64,000 nt of DNA from Lelliottia sp. WAP21. Its GTDB lineage: Bacteria; Pseudomonadota; Gammaproteobacteria; Enterobacterales; Enterobacteriaceae. The position numbers were made by a program, and so were the translations under genes. Location of the stretch: positions 248,001 to 312,000 of the forward strand of contig NZ_JAIWPG020000005.1 in NCBI RefSeq assembly GCF_020532665.2, written 5' to 3'. How positions within the stretch are numbered: the first letter of the stretch is position 1; each line of letters opens with the position of its first letter. The notes beneath the pieces were generated by a model, which saw nothing but the letters and a program-made list of their open reading frames with translations, was not told where the DNA came from and searched no databases. Below, one piece after another: positions 49,832-62,426 of the stretch.

Positions 49832-49882
49832 GTTATTATTCCCTTTAGAAAAGTCTGATGAGTGAGTTTAGCCATTGTGAGC

Positions 49883-50614
49883 ATGTTCTCCCATTCCGCC
49901 GTTGCCAGTCTCAACAACCTTGAGATGATGGTCTACCACTATGTCATTAAAAACCGTGACAAAGTGATGTACATGACCATCCGTGAACTGGCGGAAGCAG
50001 CGGGCGTCTCGACCACCACCATCCTGCGTTTTTGCCGCAAGCTCAACTGCGAGGGCTACTCGGAATTTCGCGTGCGTTTTAAACTCTATTTAGAACAGAA
50101 CGAACCGCAACAGGCGAATTTTGGTGCGAGCGAAATTATCAGCTTTTTTAAAAGCGTTAACAACGAAGAGTTCGATGGATTATTAGATAGCGCGGTCGAT
50201 ATTATCCTGGCATCAGAGCGTATTATATTTGTCGGCGCAGGCACCTCAGGATCGCTTGCAAAATATGGCGCACGTTTCTTTTCAAATATTGGCAAATTCA
50301 GCAACCATATTGACGATCCCTATTTTCCGGTCACCAATGATATGGCCAAAAATGCGCTGGCCATTGTGCTGTCCGTCTCCGGTGAAACCGAGGAGATCTT
50401 ACGCTTCGCCAGTCAGTTCAGTCTGCATAACTGTAAAGTGCTCTCCATCACCAGCCACGAACACTCGCGTCTGGCAAAGCTGGCGGATTTTAATCTCTCC
50501 TGGCATGTGCCGCAAACCCGTATTGGCGGTGTCTACGATATTACAACGCAAATACCTGTTATCTATATTCTGGAATCATTAGGGCGCAAACTGGCCAGGA
50601 AGCTAACGGAATAA
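49883..50614 (+). CDS. RpiR/MurR-family regulator next to bglA
   Basis: A 243-residue protein from the ATG at 49883; GTG codons at 49862 and 49877 are alternative starts. The N-terminal helix-turn-helix reads TIRELAEAAGVSTTTILRFC (residues ~32-51), and the C-terminal SIS domain has GAGTSGSLAKYGA near residue 120, fit for a phospho-sugar ligand. In E. coli no such gene stands between yqfB and bglA. It directly precedes bglA, so control of bglA by a phospho-beta-glucoside is a fair guess. Confidence 0.87.
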   Translation: MFSHSAVASLNNLEMMVYHYVIKNRDKVMYMTIRELAEAAGVSTTTILRFCRKLNCEGYSEFRVRFKLYLEQNEPQQANFGASEIISFFKSVNNEEFDGLLDSAVDIILASERIIFVGAGTSGSLAKYGARFFSNIGKFSNHIDDPYFPVTNDMAKNALAIVLSVSGETEEILRFASQFSLHNCKVLSITSHEHSRLAKLADFNLSWHVPQTRIGGVYDITTQIPVIYILESLGRKLARKLTE

Positions 50615-50633
50615 AACACCCTGTTTTTTAGAT

Positions 50634-52164
<1,531 letters not shown>

Positions 52165-52170
52165 TTCTTT

Positions 52171-52195
52171 CCCCTCTCCCTAAACAGGGAGAGGG
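52171..52195. terminator. Palindrome between bglA and ygfF
   Basis: CCCCTCTCCCT-AAA(C)-AGGGAGAGGGG belongs to the same palindrome family as the 26.3-kb array and may serve as terminator for both converging genes. Confidence 0.7.
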
Positions 52196-52200
52196 GAAAT

Positions 52201-52944
52201 TCATTTCCCGCCCGCCAGCTCGATAAAACTGCCCGTCACATACGATGCTTTCCCGCTCAGCAACCAGACAATGGCCTGCGCCACCTCTTCAGGCTGACCG
52301 CCTCGCTGCATCGGCAGCATGGACTTGACCCGATCCACCCGCCCCGGCTCCCCGCCAGACGCATGGATATCGGTATAAATCAGACCCGGACGCACACAGT
52401 TAACCCGAATGCCTTGTGCCGCCACCTCCAGCGACAAACCGGTCGTCAACGAATCTACTGCCCCCTTGGAGGCCGCGTAATCCACATACTCACCCGGCGC
52501 GCCCAGGCGTGACGCCGCTGATGAGACATTGACTATCGCCCCGCCCTTGCCGCCGTGTTTAAACGACATGCGTTTTACCGCTTCACGACAGCAGAGAAAA
52601 TAGCCGGTCACGTTAGTCGCCAGGACGCGATTAATGCGCTCTGCCGACAGGTTTTCGATGGTGGATTGTTCAAACAGAATACCGGCGTTATTGACCAGCG
52701 CCGTCAGCGTTTCACCCTCACGGTCGATACTGTCGAACATCGCCAGCACCTGCGATTCATCGCTGATATCCGCACGCACGGCGAAGGCTTTGCCGCCTGC
52801 GTTGACGATCTGGTTGATCACATCCGTTGCGGCCTTGATGTTGTGATGATAGTTCACCGCCACGGTATAGCCTTCTCGTGCCAGCTGAAGCGCGGTCGCT
52901 TTCCCGATACCGCGGCTGGCGCCGGTAACCAGTGCAATTGCCAT
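52201..52944 (-). CDS. ygfF: YgfF, short-chain dehydrogenase
   Basis: A 247-residue SDR enzyme matching E. coli YgfF. It has the nucleotide loop TGASRGIGKA (residues 7-16), NNAG near 87, and the Ser-Tyr-Lys set in VSSAASRLG...YVDYAASKGA. Reported glucose-dehydrogenase-like activity in E. coli is weak; the natural substrate is unknown. A terminator for gcvP lies just upstream of its start. Confidence 0.92.
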   Translation of the reverse strand: MAIALVTGASRGIGKATALQLAREGYTVAVNYHHNIKAATDVINQIVNAGGKAFAVRADISDESQVLAMFDSIDREGETLTALVNNAGILFEQSTIENLSAERINRVLATNVTGYFLCCREAVKRMSFKHGGKGGAIVNVSSAASRLGAPGEYVDYAASKGAVDSLTTGLSLEVAAQGIRVNCVRPGLIYTDIHASGGEPGRVDRVKSMLPMQRGGQPEEVAQAIVWLLSGKASYVTGSFIELAGGK

Positions 52945-52959
52945 TCATATTCTCCGAAT

Positions 52960-52994
52960 AAAAAAAAGCCGGGTGGCGCTAGCGCTTACCCGGC
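52960..52994 (-). terminator. Terminator after gcvP
   Basis: On the reverse strand GCCGGGT...ACCCGGC is followed by about eight T. It lies 20 bases past the gcvP stop. Confidence 0.85.
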
Positions 52995-53013
52995 CTACAG
53001 TATGGCAGTCAGA

Positions 53014-55887
53014 TTAGGCGTATTCGCTCATCGGTACACACGAGCAGAACAAGTTACGGTCGCCATAGACGTCATCAAGACGCTTCACGGTCGGCCAGTA
53101 TTTATTAGCCACGCCTGCCGGGAAGACGGCGACTTCACGGGTGTAACCGTGCGTCCACTCGGCCACCAGCTCGTTCTGGGTATGCGGTGCGTTAACCAGC
53201 GGGTTATCCTCCAGCGTCCACTCACCGGCTTTCACGCGGTCAATTTCACCGCGGATGGCCAGCATCGCGTCAATAAAGCGGTCCAGTTCCACCTTACTTT
53301 CGGATTCGGTAGGTTCAACCATCAGCGTACCCGCCACCGGGAACGACATGGTAGGCGCATGGAATCCGTAGTCGATCAGACGCTTGGCAATATCCAGTTC
53401 GCTGATGCCCGTTTCTTCTTTCAAAGGACGGATATCGAGGATGCATTCATGCGCCACGCGACCATCTCGGCCCGTGTAGAGCACCGGATACGCCTCTTTC
53501 AGACGCGTTGCGATGTAGTTGGCATTCAGGATCGCCACCTGGCTTGCCTGCTTCAGCCCTTCCGCCCCCATCATGCGGATGTACATCCAGCTGATTGGCA
53601 GGATAGACGCACTACCGAACGGTGCCGCTGAGACTGCGCCCTGACGGGTCAACATACCTTCAATCTGCACCACGCTATGACCTGGCACAAACGGCGCCAG
53701 ATGCGCTTTCACGCCGATTGGGCCCATACCCGGGCCGCCACCGCCGTGCGGAATGCAGAAGGTTTTGTGCAGGTTCAGGTGCGACACATCCGCGCCGATA
53801 AAGCCCGGAGAGGTAATGCCAACCTGCGCATTCATGTTCGCGCCGTCGAGGTAGACCTGACCGCCAAACTGATGCACCACTTCACACACTTCACGGATGG
53901 TCTCTTCGTAGACACCGTGGGTGGAAGGATAAGTCACCATGATGCAGGAGAGTTTTTCGCCCGCCTGCCCGGCTTTCGCACGCAGATCGGCGAGGTCAAT
54001 GTTGCCGTTCTTATCGCAGGCCACCACCACCACTTCCATTCCTGCCATCTGTGCCGAGGCCGGGTTGGTACCGTGTGCGGAGCTTGGGATCAGGCAGATA
54101 TCGCGATGCCCGTCATTGCGGCTTTCGTGATAATGACGAATCGCCAGCAGGCCTGCATATTCCCCCTGCGCGCCGGAGTTTGGCTGCATACAGAGCGCAT
54201 CATAGCCGGTCAATTTCACCAGCCAGTCGGAGAGCTGGTTGATCATCATATGATACCCTTCCGCCTGGTCAGCCGGGCAGAATGGGTGCAGTTCAGAGAA
54301 CTCAGGCCAGGTGATAGGGATCATCTCTGCCGCCGCGTTCAGCTTCATGGTGCAGGATCCCAGCGGGATCATCGCCTGATTCAGGGCCAGATCTTTGCGT
54401 TCCAGAGAGTGCATATAGCGCATCATCTCGGTTTCGCTGTGATAGCGGTTGAAGACCGGGTGCGCCAGAATGGCATCGTTACGCAGCATGCTCTCCTGGA
54501 TGGAGCGGCTGTCGTGGGCCACTTCTTTATCCAGCGCGTCGATGTCCAGACCATGCGCGTCGCCCAGCAGGACGCTAAACAGATCCTGCACGTCTTCGCG
54601 GGTGGTGGTTTCATTCAGCGTAATGCCGACGGCATTCAGAATATCGGTGCGCAGATTAATTTCTGCGGCTTCAGCCCGCGCCAGAACGGTGGCTTTGTCT
54701 GCCATTTCTACGCACAGGGTATCGAAGTAGTGTGCGTGACGGAGTTTCAGTCCTTTCTGTTGCAGACCCGCAGCCAGAATATCCGCAAAGCGATGAATAC
54801 GGCTGGCAATACGTTTCAGACCAACCGGACCGTGGAAGACCGCATACAGGCTGGCAATGTTCGCCAGCAGGACCTGCGAGGTACAGATGTTGGAGTTCGC
54901 TTTCTCGCGACGAATATGCTGCTCGCGCGTCTGCATTGCCATGCGCAGCGCGGTGTTACCGGCGGCATCTTTTGACACGCCGATGATACGGCCAGGCATG
55001 GAGCGTTTGAATTCATCTTTTGCGGCAAAGAACGCAGCGTGCGGACCGCCGTAGCCCATCGGCACACCAAAGCGCTGTGCAGAGCCGAAAACAATATCCG
55101 CGCCCTGTTTACCTGGTGCGGTCAGCATGACCAGCGCCATAAAATCAGCGGCAACGCTGACAACCACTTTGCGGGCTTTCAGCTCGGCAATCAGTGCGCT
55201 GTAGTCGTGAACTTCGCCAGTGGTGCCTACCTGTTGCAGCAGCACGCCAAACACATCCTGATGATCGAGGACTTTGTCGGCGTCGTCGACAATCACGTCA
55301 AAACCGAAGGTTTCCGCACGGGTGCGGACCACGTCCAGGGTTTGTGGATGCACGTCAGCCGCCACAAAGAAACGGTTGGCGTTTTTGAGTTTACTGACAC
55401 GTTTGGCCATCGCCATGGCTTCGGCCGCTGCGGTGGCTTCATCCAGCAGTGAAGCGGACGCGATATCCAGGCCGGTCAAATCCAGCGTCACCTGCTGGAA
55501 ATTCAGCAGCGCTTCCAGACGGCCCTGAGACACCTCCGGCTGATACGGCGTATAGGCGGTGTACCAGCCCGGGTTTTCCAGCATGTTACGCAGGATCACC
55601 GGCGGCAGCTGAACAGGGGTATAACCCATGCCAATGTAAGACTTAAAGCGCTTGTTCAGGCTGGCGATCGCTTTCAGCTCTGCCAGCGCGGCGAATTCCG
55701 TTGTGGCCTCACCGACCTGAGGCGGCGTGGCAAGCTGGATATCCTTTGGCACGATCTGGCCGATCAGTGCGTTCAATGAATCCGCGCCAACTGTCTTCAG
55801 CATCTCCTGCTGTTGCTGAGCATCCGGCCCAATGTGACGTTCAATGAAAGCGCCACGGTTTTCAAGCTGGCTTAAAGTCTGTGTCAT
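53014..55887 (-). CDS. gcvP: GcvP, glycine dehydrogenase (P protein)
   Basis: GcvP decarboxylates glycine with PLP and loads the aminomethyl group on the lipoyl arm of GcvH. The 957-residue protein has the full length for a fused alpha-beta P protein. The PLP lysine lies in [21 protein letters not shown] near residue 706. It is the last gene of gcvTHP. The 123-base gap from gcvH carries two REP-like palindromes, unusual inside an operon. Confidence 0.97.
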   Translation of the reverse strand: MTQTLSQLENRGAFIERHIGPDAQQQQEMLKTVGADSLNALIGQIVPKDIQLATPPQVGEATTEFAALAELKAIASLNKRFKSYIGMGYTPVQLPPVILRNMLENPGWYTAYTPYQPEVSQGRLEALLNFQQVTLDLTGLDIASASLLDEATAAAEAMAMAKRVSKLKNANRFFVAADVHPQTLDVVRTRAETFGFDVIVDDADKVLDHQDVFGVLLQQVGTTGEVHDYSALIAELKARKVVVSVAADFMALVMLTAPGKQGADIVFGSAQRFGVPMGYGGPHAAFFAAKDEFKRSMPGRIIGVSKDAAGNTALRMAMQTREQHIRREKANSNICTSQVLLANIASLYAVFHGPVGLKRIASRIHRFADILAAGLQQKGLKLRHAHYFDTLCVEMADKATVLARAEAAEINLRTDILNAVGITLNETTTREDVQDLFSVLLGDAHGLDIDALDKEVAHDSRSIQESMLRNDAILAHPVFNRYHSETEMMRYMHSLERKDLALNQAMIPLGSCTMKLNAAAEMIPITWPEFSELHPFCPADQAEGYHMMINQLSDWLVKLTGYDALCMQPNSGAQGEYAGLLAIRHYHESRNDGHRDICLIPSSAHGTNPASAQMAGMEVVVVACDKNGNIDLADLRAKAGQAGEKLSCIMVTYPSTHGVYEETIREVCEVVHQFGGQVYLDGANMNAQVGITSPGFIGADVSHLNLHKTFCIPHGGGGPGMGPIGVKAHLAPFVPGHSVVQIEGMLTRQGAVSAAPFGSASILPISWMYIRMMGAEGLKQASQVAILNANYIATRLKEAYPVLYTGRDGRVAHECILDIRPLKEETGISELDIAKRLIDYGFHAPTMSFPVAGTLMVEPTESESKVELDRFIDAMLAIRGEIDRVKAGEWTLEDNPLVNAPHTQNELVAEWTHGYTREVAVFPAGVANKYWPTVKRLDDVYGDRNLFCSCVPMSEYA

Positions 55888-55924
55888 GAGCGATGGTTCC
55901 TGAAACGTGCAGTGAATGTGTATT

Positions 55925-56003
55925 CCCTCTCCTTTCGGGAGAGGGTTAGGGTGAGGGGAAGATTGGCACTCTCACTCCCGCCCTCTCCCCATAAGGGAGA
56001 GGG
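55925..56003. repeat. Pair of REP-like palindromes inside the gcvTHP operon
   Basis: CCCTCTCC..GGGAGAGGG at 55925-55945, followed by TTAGGGTGAGGGG, and a second copy at 55981-56003 form a two-unit element between gcvH and gcvP. It may protect the upstream gcvTH message or reduce gcvP levels. Confidence 0.85.
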
Positions 56004-56010
56004 TTAAGGC

Positions 56011-56400
56011 TTACTCGTCTTCTAACAGGGCTTCGTATGCGGAAGCATCCAGCAGCGCAGCGATTTCTGCTTCGTCAGTGGCTTTGATTTTGAAAATCCA
56101 GCCACCTTCATAAGGCTCGCTGTTTACCAGCTCCGGGGAGTCGCTCAGCGCGTCGTTTACCGCCACGATTTCGCCGCTGACCGGTGCATAGATATCTGAG
56201 GCCGCTTTCACAGATTCAGCGACAGCACAGTCGTCGCCCGCGCTAACGGTCGCGCCCACATCCGGCAGGTCGATAAAGACCATGTCACCGAGCAGCTCTT
56301 GCGCATGCTCGGTGATGCCGACGGAATAAGTGCCGTCGGCTTCTTTGCGCAGCCATTCGTGTTCTTTGCTGTATTTCAGTTCTGCTGGCACATTGCTCAT
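56011..56400 (-). CDS. gcvH: GcvH, lipoyl carrier of the glycine cleavage system
   Basis: GcvH carries the aminomethyl group between GcvP, GcvT and Lpd on a lipoylated lysine. The 129-residue protein equals the E. coli length. The lipoyl lysine is Lys65 (Lys64 without Met) in [11 protein letters not shown]. It lies 23 bases after gcvT. Confidence 0.97.
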   Translation of the reverse strand: MSNVPAELKYSKEHEWLRKEADGTYSVGITEHAQELLGDMVFIDLPDVGATVSAGDDCAVAESVKAASDIYAPVSGEIVAVNDALSDSPELVNSEPYEGGWIFKIKATDEAEIAALLDASAYEALLEDE

Positions 56401-56423
56401 TGGAATTCTCCTGATAAAAATGA

Positions 56424-57518
56424 TTAGGCGACCGGTTTACCGGCGCGAACAAAAATCGGTTTGGTTACGGTGACGGGCATTTCGCGATTGCGGATCTGCA
56501 CCACGGCAGTCTCGCCAATCCCGGCCGGCACGCGTGCCAGTGCAATGCTGTAACCCAGCGTCGGGGAGAAGGTGCCGCTGGTGATGACACCTTCATGCTG
56601 ATTGCCATTGGCATCCGTGAAACGTACCGGCAGCTCGTTGCGCAGTACGCCTTTTTCGGTCATGACCAGGCCCACCAGCTGTTCTGTACCTTTCTCACGC
56701 TGCATTTCAAGTGCTTCACGGCCAATGAAATCGCGGTCTGCCGGTTCCCAGGCGATAGTCCAGCCCATATTGGCAGCCAGTGGAGAGACACCTTCGTCCA
56801 TCTCCTGACCATACAGATTCATGCCTGCTTCCAGACGCAACGTATCGCGTGCGCCCAGGCCGGCAGGTTTAACGCCTGCGTTGACCAGCGCCTGCCAGAA
56901 GTCGGCCGCTTTCTCGTTTGGCATGGCAATTTCATATCCGGCTTCACCGGTGTAGCCCGTTGTTGCGATGAAAAGATCGCCCGCCTGCACGCCAAAGAAG
57001 GGTTTCATCCCTTCTGTTGCCTGACGTTGCTCATCGGTGAATAGCGTTGCCGCTTTTGCCTGCGCGTTGGGCCCCTGAACCGCAATAAGAGAGAGATCGT
57101 CACGGACGGTAATGTCGATGGCGAAAGGTTCAGCGTGTTGGGAAATCCAGGAGAGGTCTTTTTCGCGAGTGGCAGAGTTAACAACAAGGCGGAAAAAATC
57201 GTCCGTAAAGTAATAGACGATCAGGTCATCAATCACGCCGCCAGAGGCATTGAGCATGCCGCTGTAGAGCGCTTTACCCGTCGTCTTGAGTTTTGCGACG
57301 TCGTTAGCCAGCAAATAACGCAAGAACTCCCGGGTGCGGCTACCACGCAGGTCGACAATGGTCATGTGTGATACATCGAACATGCCGGCGTCGGTGCGCA
57401 CCGCGTGATGCTCGTCAATCTGCGAGCCGTAGTGCAGCGGCATCATCCAGCCATGGAAGTCCACCATGCGTGCGCCACATAACTCATGCTGTTCGTACAA
57501 AGGAGTGTGTTGAGCCAT
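56424..57518 (-). CDS. gcvT: GcvT, aminomethyltransferase (T protein)
   Basis: GcvT transfers the one-carbon unit from GcvH to tetrahydrofolate and releases ammonia. The 364-residue form starting at ATG 57516-57518 ([11 protein letters not shown]) equals the E. coli protein; a 41-residue longer frame is rejected. The folate-binding motifs [12 protein letters not shown] and [18 protein letters not shown] are present. It is first in gcvTHP and has PurR- and GcvA-like sites upstream. Confidence 0.96.
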   Translation of the reverse strand: MAQHTPLYEQHELCGARMVDFHGWMMPLHYGSQIDEHHAVRTDAGMFDVSHMTIVDLRGSRTREFLRYLLANDVAKLKTTGKALYSGMLNASGGVIDDLIVYYFTDDFFRLVVNSATREKDLSWISQHAEPFAIDITVRDDLSLIAVQGPNAQAKAATLFTDEQRQATEGMKPFFGVQAGDLFIATTGYTGEAGYEIAMPNEKAADFWQALVNAGVKPAGLGARDTLRLEAGMNLYGQEMDEGVSPLAANMGWTIAWEPADRDFIGREALEMQREKGTEQLVGLVMTEKGVLRNELPVRFTDANGNQHEGVITSGTFSPTLGYSIALARVPAGIGETAVVQIRNREMPVTVTKPIFVRAGKPVA

Positions 57519-57945
57519 CTTTTCCTCGTTGAATAAGCGGGGCTGTCTTGCGTTTCGCGCCTCAATATTCATCACGAAACCCGTCGTCAGCATCACTCCT
57601 GGACGCCGACGCAAACGTTCTCTTTTACCTGAACTTACCACCGAAACCGGCGATTAACCATAAGGTAAAACGGGTCATCACATTAGCTTATGACCAAAAA
57701 ACGCTAAGAAGCCTACAGAGTTATTCACTGGGGAAATGCGATTTAACCCGCATAAAATTAACAAAAGAGATACATTTTTAGCGTACTGAGAGATTTCATC
57801 CGGAAAAACGGGCGTATTTTCCGTCGGGCAAAAAAGGCCAAATTAGAAAATCTAATGCGAAAACAGGCGTGAAATTAGAATATTTCAAACGAGGAGATTT
57901 TCCCGGCAACATCGCCGGGAAAAGAAAGTGTGACGGGGGTCTAAC
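57519..57945. promoter_or_regulatory. Control region of gcvTHP
   Basis: The 427-base spacer has a PurR-type box ACGCAAACGTTCTCTT at 57609-57624. GcvA-type CTAAT/ATTAG elements lie at 57682-57686, 57842-57846, 57852-57856 and 57874-57878. In E. coli PurR and GcvA control this operon, with CTAAT as the GcvA core. It is AT-rich, as expected for Lrp binding. No ORF here is credible. Confidence 0.65.
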
Positions 57946-59148
57946 TTAGCGCAGCCAGTCCGGGAGATCGTTCAGACCCATCGCCTGGCGGAGGAGTTGC
58001 GGCTTCACGCCAGGAAGCGTATCGGCCAGTTTTAATCCCATATCCCTGAGCAGCTTTTTAGCAGGATGGTCGCCGGCAAAAAGCTCACGGAAACCCTGCA
58101 TGCCCGCCAGCATCATTGCGGCGCTGTGTTTACGGCTGCGCTCATAACCACGCAGATACAGGTGTTGACCAATATCTTTGCCCTCGCGCTGCAAACGACG
58201 AAGGACCTGAATCAGCTCTGCGGCATCCATAAATCCCAGGTTGACTCCCTGCCCTGCCAGCGGGTGGATGGTATGAGCAGCATCGCCCACCAGCGCCAGT
58301 CGATGTGCGGCAAACTGACGTGCATAACGTCCTGTGAGCGGGTACACCAGTCGTTCACTCTCCAGCGCGCAAAGCCCCAGACGATTATCAAAGGCCATAC
58401 ACAGCGCCTGATTAAACGCCTCTGGCGTAGCCTCCTGCATCTGCTTTGCCTTTTCCGGAACCAGTGACCAGACGATAGAACACAAATGGGGATCGCTCAG
58501 CGGCAAAAACGCGAGGATGCCATCGTTGTGGAATACCTGACGCGCCACGCCACCGTGCGGCTCTGTCGTACGAATCGTGGCGACCATGGCATGATGGCGA
58601 TAATCCCAGAAGGTCAGCGGAATATCCGCTTTGTTACGCAACCACGAGTTTGCGCCGTCGGCACCAACCATAAGCCGTGCCGTCAGCATGTCACCGTTTT
58701 CCAGGGTGATAAAAGCTTCGTTTTCACCCCAGGCAACCTGCTGCACCTGCGCCGGCGCGAATAATGTCAGGTCTGAACACTGCCGGGCTTTACGCCACAG
58801 CGCGTCATGGATCACTGCATTCTCAACGATGTGACCCAGGTGGCTATAGCCCATGCTTTCGTCATCGAAGGCAATATGACCAAAGCTGTCTTTATCCCAC
58901 ACTTCCATGCCGTGATAACAGCTGGCGCGAAAACCAATAATATCCGACCAAACGCCTAAACGGGTCAGAAGTTTTTCGCTGGCGGCGTTGATCGCAGAGA
59001 CCCGAAGCGCAGGCGGGGCGTCGGGCGCGACAGGCTCAGGCAGATTTTGTTCAAGCACAGCCACACGCAAGCCGCTGCCCTGCAATCCGCAGGCCAGCGC
59101 CAGCCCCACCATTCCACCGCCGACAATGGCAACATCTACATTCTGCAC
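57946..59148 (-). CDS. ubiI: UbiI, 2-octaprenylphenol 5-hydroxylase
   Basis: UbiI (old name VisC) adds the C5 hydroxyl in aerobic ubiquinone synthesis. The 400-residue flavoprotein has the FAD loop VGGGMVGLALA at the start, the DG-type motif VGADGANSWLR near residue 165 and GDAAHTIHPLAGQGVNLG near 285-302. The start is GTG (59146-59148), eight bases after GGAG. It follows ubiH by 12 bases in the pepP-ubiH-ubiI operon. Confidence 0.96.
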   Translation of the reverse strand: MQNVDVAIVGGGMVGLALACGLQGSGLRVAVLEQNLPEPVAPDAPPALRVSAINAASEKLLTRLGVWSDIIGFRASCYHGMEVWDKDSFGHIAFDDESMGYSHLGHIVENAVIHDALWRKARQCSDLTLFAPAQVQQVAWGENEAFITLENGDMLTARLMVGADGANSWLRNKADIPLTFWDYRHHAMVATIRTTEPHGGVARQVFHNDGILAFLPLSDPHLCSIVWSLVPEKAKQMQEATPEAFNQALCMAFDNRLGLCALESERLVYPLTGRYARQFAAHRLALVGDAAHTIHPLAGQGVNLGFMDAAELIQVLRRLQREGKDIGQHLYLRGYERSRKHSAAMMLAGMQGFRELFAGDHPAKKLLRDMGLKLADTLPGVKPQLLRQAMGLNDLPDWLR

Positions 59149-59160
59149 TGAGTTAACTCC

Positions 59161-60339
59161 TTAACGCGCAACCCAACCGAGAGTCCGCTGCGCCAGCACG
59201 TCACGTGCCGGAATGAATAATTCCATCGCCATCAGCCCCGCATTTCGGCCCGCGACCAGCGGTGCCCAGCGATTGGCGAACAGGTGTACCAGGCCATCCG
59301 TCACGCCAATGGTGGCGTCTTTATCCGCCTGGCGACGTTTTTGATACTGGCACAGAACGGACCAGGCACCGCAATCTTTCTGCGCTTTCCACGCCTGAGC
59401 CAGGGTTTCCGCCAGGCTCATGACATCGCGTAAACCAAGATTAAAGCCCTGTCCGGCGATGGGATGGAGCGTCTGCGCCGCGTTTCCGACCAGGGCAACG
59501 CGATGCGAAATAGACTGTGACGCAGTGGTCAGCGCCAGAGGATAAGAGGCCCGCTGACCCGCGTGCAGGATCTTCCCAAGCCGCCAGCCAAACGCTTTTT
59601 GTAATTCGTCACAAAAACGTTCATCCGACCACGCCATAACGCGGTCAACGTTGTCCAGGGCATGACACCAGACGAGGGAACTGCGCCCCTGCGCCATCGG
59701 CAGCATGGCTAACGGGCCGTGCTCGGTAAACCGCTCGAACGCACGCCCTTCATGCGCCACAGCGGTCGATACATTGGCGATAACCGCCGCCTGACCGTAC
59801 GGCTGTTGATGCCACGCAATGCCACACTGCGTGCCCAGCGCCGAACGTGAGCCATCGGCTGCCACCATCAGTTGCGCGTCAATGTGGGTGCCGTCATCAA
59901 GGGTAACGCTTACCCCCTCTTCCCGACGGCTAAACGCCGCAACGCGAGACGGACAGTGCATCGTGACGCCTGGCGCATCGTTCAACAATCGGAATAAACG
60001 CTGCCCGACGTCGTGGAGTTCCACCACCTGTCCGAGCGCTTCTATCCGGTAATCTTCGGCTTCGAGGGTCACAAATCCCGCATGTCCGCGATCGCTGACG
60101 TGCACCGTTTTGATCGCCGTGGCACAGTCGGCTATCGCCTGCCAGAGACCAATGCGCGATAACTGCTGGCAGGTGCCTTGCGCAACCGCAATGGCGCGGG
60201 CGTCAAAGCCCGGATGTACCGCACCCTTGGGATCAACGGCCTCCACGAGATGAATGTCCAGCTGCCCTTGCGTCAGATGCGAAAGCGCCAGCGCCAGGGT
60301 TGCGCCCGTCATGCCGCCACCCACGATAACAATACTCAT
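59161..60339 (-). CDS. ubiH: UbiH, 2-octaprenyl-6-methoxyphenol hydroxylase
   Basis: UbiH hydroxylates C1 of the ubiquinone ring. The 392-residue flavoprotein has GGGMTGATLALAL at the N-terminus, VAADGSRSALG in the middle and GNAAQTLHPIAGQGFNLG near residue 285. Its ATG overlaps the pepP stop in ATGA, which implies coupled translation. Confidence 0.96.
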   Translation of the reverse strand: MSIVIVGGGMTGATLALALSHLTQGQLDIHLVEAVDPKGAVHPGFDARAIAVAQGTCQQLSRIGLWQAIADCATAIKTVHVSDRGHAGFVTLEAEDYRIEALGQVVELHDVGQRLFRLLNDAPGVTMHCPSRVAAFSRREEGVSVTLDDGTHIDAQLMVAADGSRSALGTQCGIAWHQQPYGQAAVIANVSTAVAHEGRAFERFTEHGPLAMLPMAQGRSSLVWCHALDNVDRVMAWSDERFCDELQKAFGWRLGKILHAGQRASYPLALTTASQSISHRVALVGNAAQTLHPIAGQGFNLGLRDVMSLAETLAQAWKAQKDCGAWSVLCQYQKRRQADKDATIGVTDGLVHLFANRWAPLVAGRNAGLMAMELFIPARDVLAQRTLGWVAR

Positions 60340-61655
60340 GCGCGTGCCGTCGCCATCAGCGCTTCGATATCGTCCGCGCGTTTTACCACCGACGCCGTCA
60401 GGTTTTCATTACCCAACTCGGTGATGACGATGTCGTCTTCAATTCGGATACCGATACCGCGATATTCAGCCGGCACGTCGGCATCGGGTGCAATGTATAA
60501 GCCGGGTTCAACGGTCAGGACCATGCCTGGCTCGAGCGGGCGTGAACGGTCGACGCCGTACCCCCCGACATCATGGACATCCAGCCCCAGCCAGTGACTC
60601 AGGCCATGCATAAAGAAAGCGCGATGAGCGTTGTTTTCAATCAGCTCATCGACCTCTCCCTTCAGGATCTCCAGCTCTACCAGGCCGGTCACCATAATGC
60701 GCACTACTTCATGAGTAACGGCCTGAATGGAGGTGCCCGGACGGAACAGGTTCAGCGCGGTTTCCAGCGAGTGCAGAACAATGTCATAAATGGCGCGCTG
60801 GGCAGGGGTAAATTTGCCGTTCACCGGGAACGTGCGTGTGATATCGCCCGCATACCCCTGGTATTCACATCCGGCATCAATCAGCACTAAATCGCCGTCG
60901 CGCAGCTCACACTCATTTTCGGTGTAATGCAAAATGCAGCCATTTTCACCGCCGCCAACAATGGTGTTGTAGGAAGGAAAGCGCGCACCGTGGCGGCTAA
61001 ATTCATGCAGGATCTCGCCTTCAAGCTGGTACTCAAACATGCCCGGACGGCATTTTTCCATCGCCCGCGTATGGGCCAGGGCGCTGATTTCGCCCGCACG
61101 ACGCATGATTTCAAGCTCTTCAGCCGACTTGAATAAGCGCATCTCATGAACCATGGGCCGCCAGTCGGTGATTGACGCAGGCGCAATGAAATTCTGGCGG
61201 GAACCTTTGCGCAATTTATCCAGCGCGTTAAAGACGATCTCATCGGCCCACGCATACTCACCCTGTGCGTGATACACCTCGTCGAGTCCGTTCAGCAACT
61301 GGAAAAGCTGCTCATTAATTTCGCTAAACGCGAGCGCACGTTCCACACCCAGTTTTGCCGGTGCCGCATCCTGGCCTAAACGGCGACCAAACCAGATTTC
61401 GGCGCTGAGATCGCGCACGCGGTTAAACAGGACGCTGTGATTATGGGTGTCATCGCTTTTAATCAGCACCAGCACAGCTTCCGGCTCGTTGAAGCCGGTG
61501 AAGTACCAGAAGTCGCTGCTCTGGCGATAGGGATACTCGCTATCGTTGCTGCGCGTGGCTTCGGGGGCAGCAAAAATCAGCGCGGCACTGCCCGGTTTCA
61601 TTTTTGCCAGCAGCGCCTGTCGGCGGCGCAGATACTCTTCCTGCGTGATGACCAT
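60336..61655 (-). CDS. pepP: PepP, Xaa-Pro aminopeptidase
   Basis: PepP removes the first residue from peptides with proline second. The 439-residue metalloenzyme has the pita-bread ligands: Asp in LVLIDAGCEY and AGDITRTFPV, His in HGLSHWLGLDVHD, and two Glu in LTVEPGLYI and GIRIEDDIVI. GGAGG precedes the ATG. It follows ygfB by 24 bases. Confidence 0.96.
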   Translation of the reverse strand: MVITQEEYLRRRQALLAKMKPGSAALIFAAPEATRSNDSEYPYRQSSDFWYFTGFNEPEAVLVLIKSDDTHNHSVLFNRVRDLSAEIWFGRRLGQDAAPAKLGVERALAFSEINEQLFQLLNGLDEVYHAQGEYAWADEIVFNALDKLRKGSRQNFIAPASITDWRPMVHEMRLFKSAEELEIMRRAGEISALAHTRAMEKCRPGMFEYQLEGEILHEFSRHGARFPSYNTIVGGGENGCILHYTENECELRDGDLVLIDAGCEYQGYAGDITRTFPVNGKFTPAQRAIYDIVLHSLETALNLFRPGTSIQAVTHEVVRIMVTGLVELEILKGEVDELIENNAHRAFFMHGLSHWLGLDVHDVGGYGVDRSRPLEPGMVLTVEPGLYIAPDADVPAEYRGIGIRIEDDIVITELGNENLTASVVKRADDIEALMATARA

Positions 61656-61679
61656 GACACCCTCCTGTGCGTGGTGCTG

Positions 61680-62258
61680 TTAATGTAAAGTAGGTTTACG
61701 GACTTCCGGCGCGGTGGGCTGGGAGCGCGTAAAGGTATCGTGGCACAGCAGGGCCGCAACACGAACGTACTCAATAATCTCTTCGACGGACATCTCCAGC
61801 TCTTCCTGGTCTTCGTCTTCATCGTAACCAAGCTGCGCAATGTTGCGCAGATCGTCAATCGATTCGCCGGCTTCACCGGTTACTTTATCCAGTTTAGGCT
61901 GGGTGATGCCCAGGCCCAACAGGTAGTGATTGACCCATCCAGCCAGCGCATCGGCGCGATCAAACACGCTAATTTCGTCGCCATCAGGCAGATAAAGCTG
62001 AAAAAGGAAACCGTCATCTTCCAGTGAATCGCTGATCGCCGCGTGCATTTTACGCAGTGCTTCGGCCAGCTCGTGACCAAAGGCCAGCCCTTCGTTCGTC
62101 AGGTCGTGAACCAGCGGCTGCCATGAGCTATCGCTGTTTCCACCACACAGCATCCCGCTGATCAGACCATGCATTTCAGCAGGGGTTAAACCCACGCCTT
62201 GCTGGTTCAGTAACTGGCTTACTTCGTTGTAACCAGGCATTTCGTTCTGTATAGACAT
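61680..62258 (-). CDS. ygfB: YgfB, UPF0149 family protein
   Basis: The 192-residue helical protein matches E. coli YgfB; an ATG two codons upstream is equally close, and neither has a strong ribosome site. The function in enterobacteria is not settled. In Pseudomonas a homologue suppresses a programmed-lysis and ampDh3 pathway. The acidic stretch [12 protein letters not shown] near residue 145 is conserved. It leads the ygfB-pepP-ubiH-ubiI operon. Confidence 0.93.
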   Translation of the reverse strand: MSIQNEMPGYNEVSQLLNQQGVGLTPAEMHGLISGMLCGGNSDSSWQPLVHDLTNEGLAFGHELAEALRKMHAAISDSLEDDGFLFQLYLPDGDEISVFDRADALAGWVNHYLLGLGITQPKLDKVTGEAGESIDDLRNIAQLGYDEDEDQEELEMSVEEIIEYVRVAALLCHDTFTRSQPTAPEVRKPTLH

Positions 62259-62426
62259 ACGCATTCGTCATCAATGGGAGGATATTCATGATATGCTACC
62301 ACTTTGGACCCTGGAGATACCAGAAAAGGGCTTGTATCTTCATATCAGGGTAGCTATAGTGTCGCCCCTTCGCAGCCCCCCAGGGCCGTATGCGAAGGTC
62401 GCGCAGTCAAACAGCAGGAAGGTGGC

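Noticed and set aside
53677..54975. 432-codon open frame opposite gcvP
   Set aside because: It is antisense to the intact GcvP frame and shows no domain.
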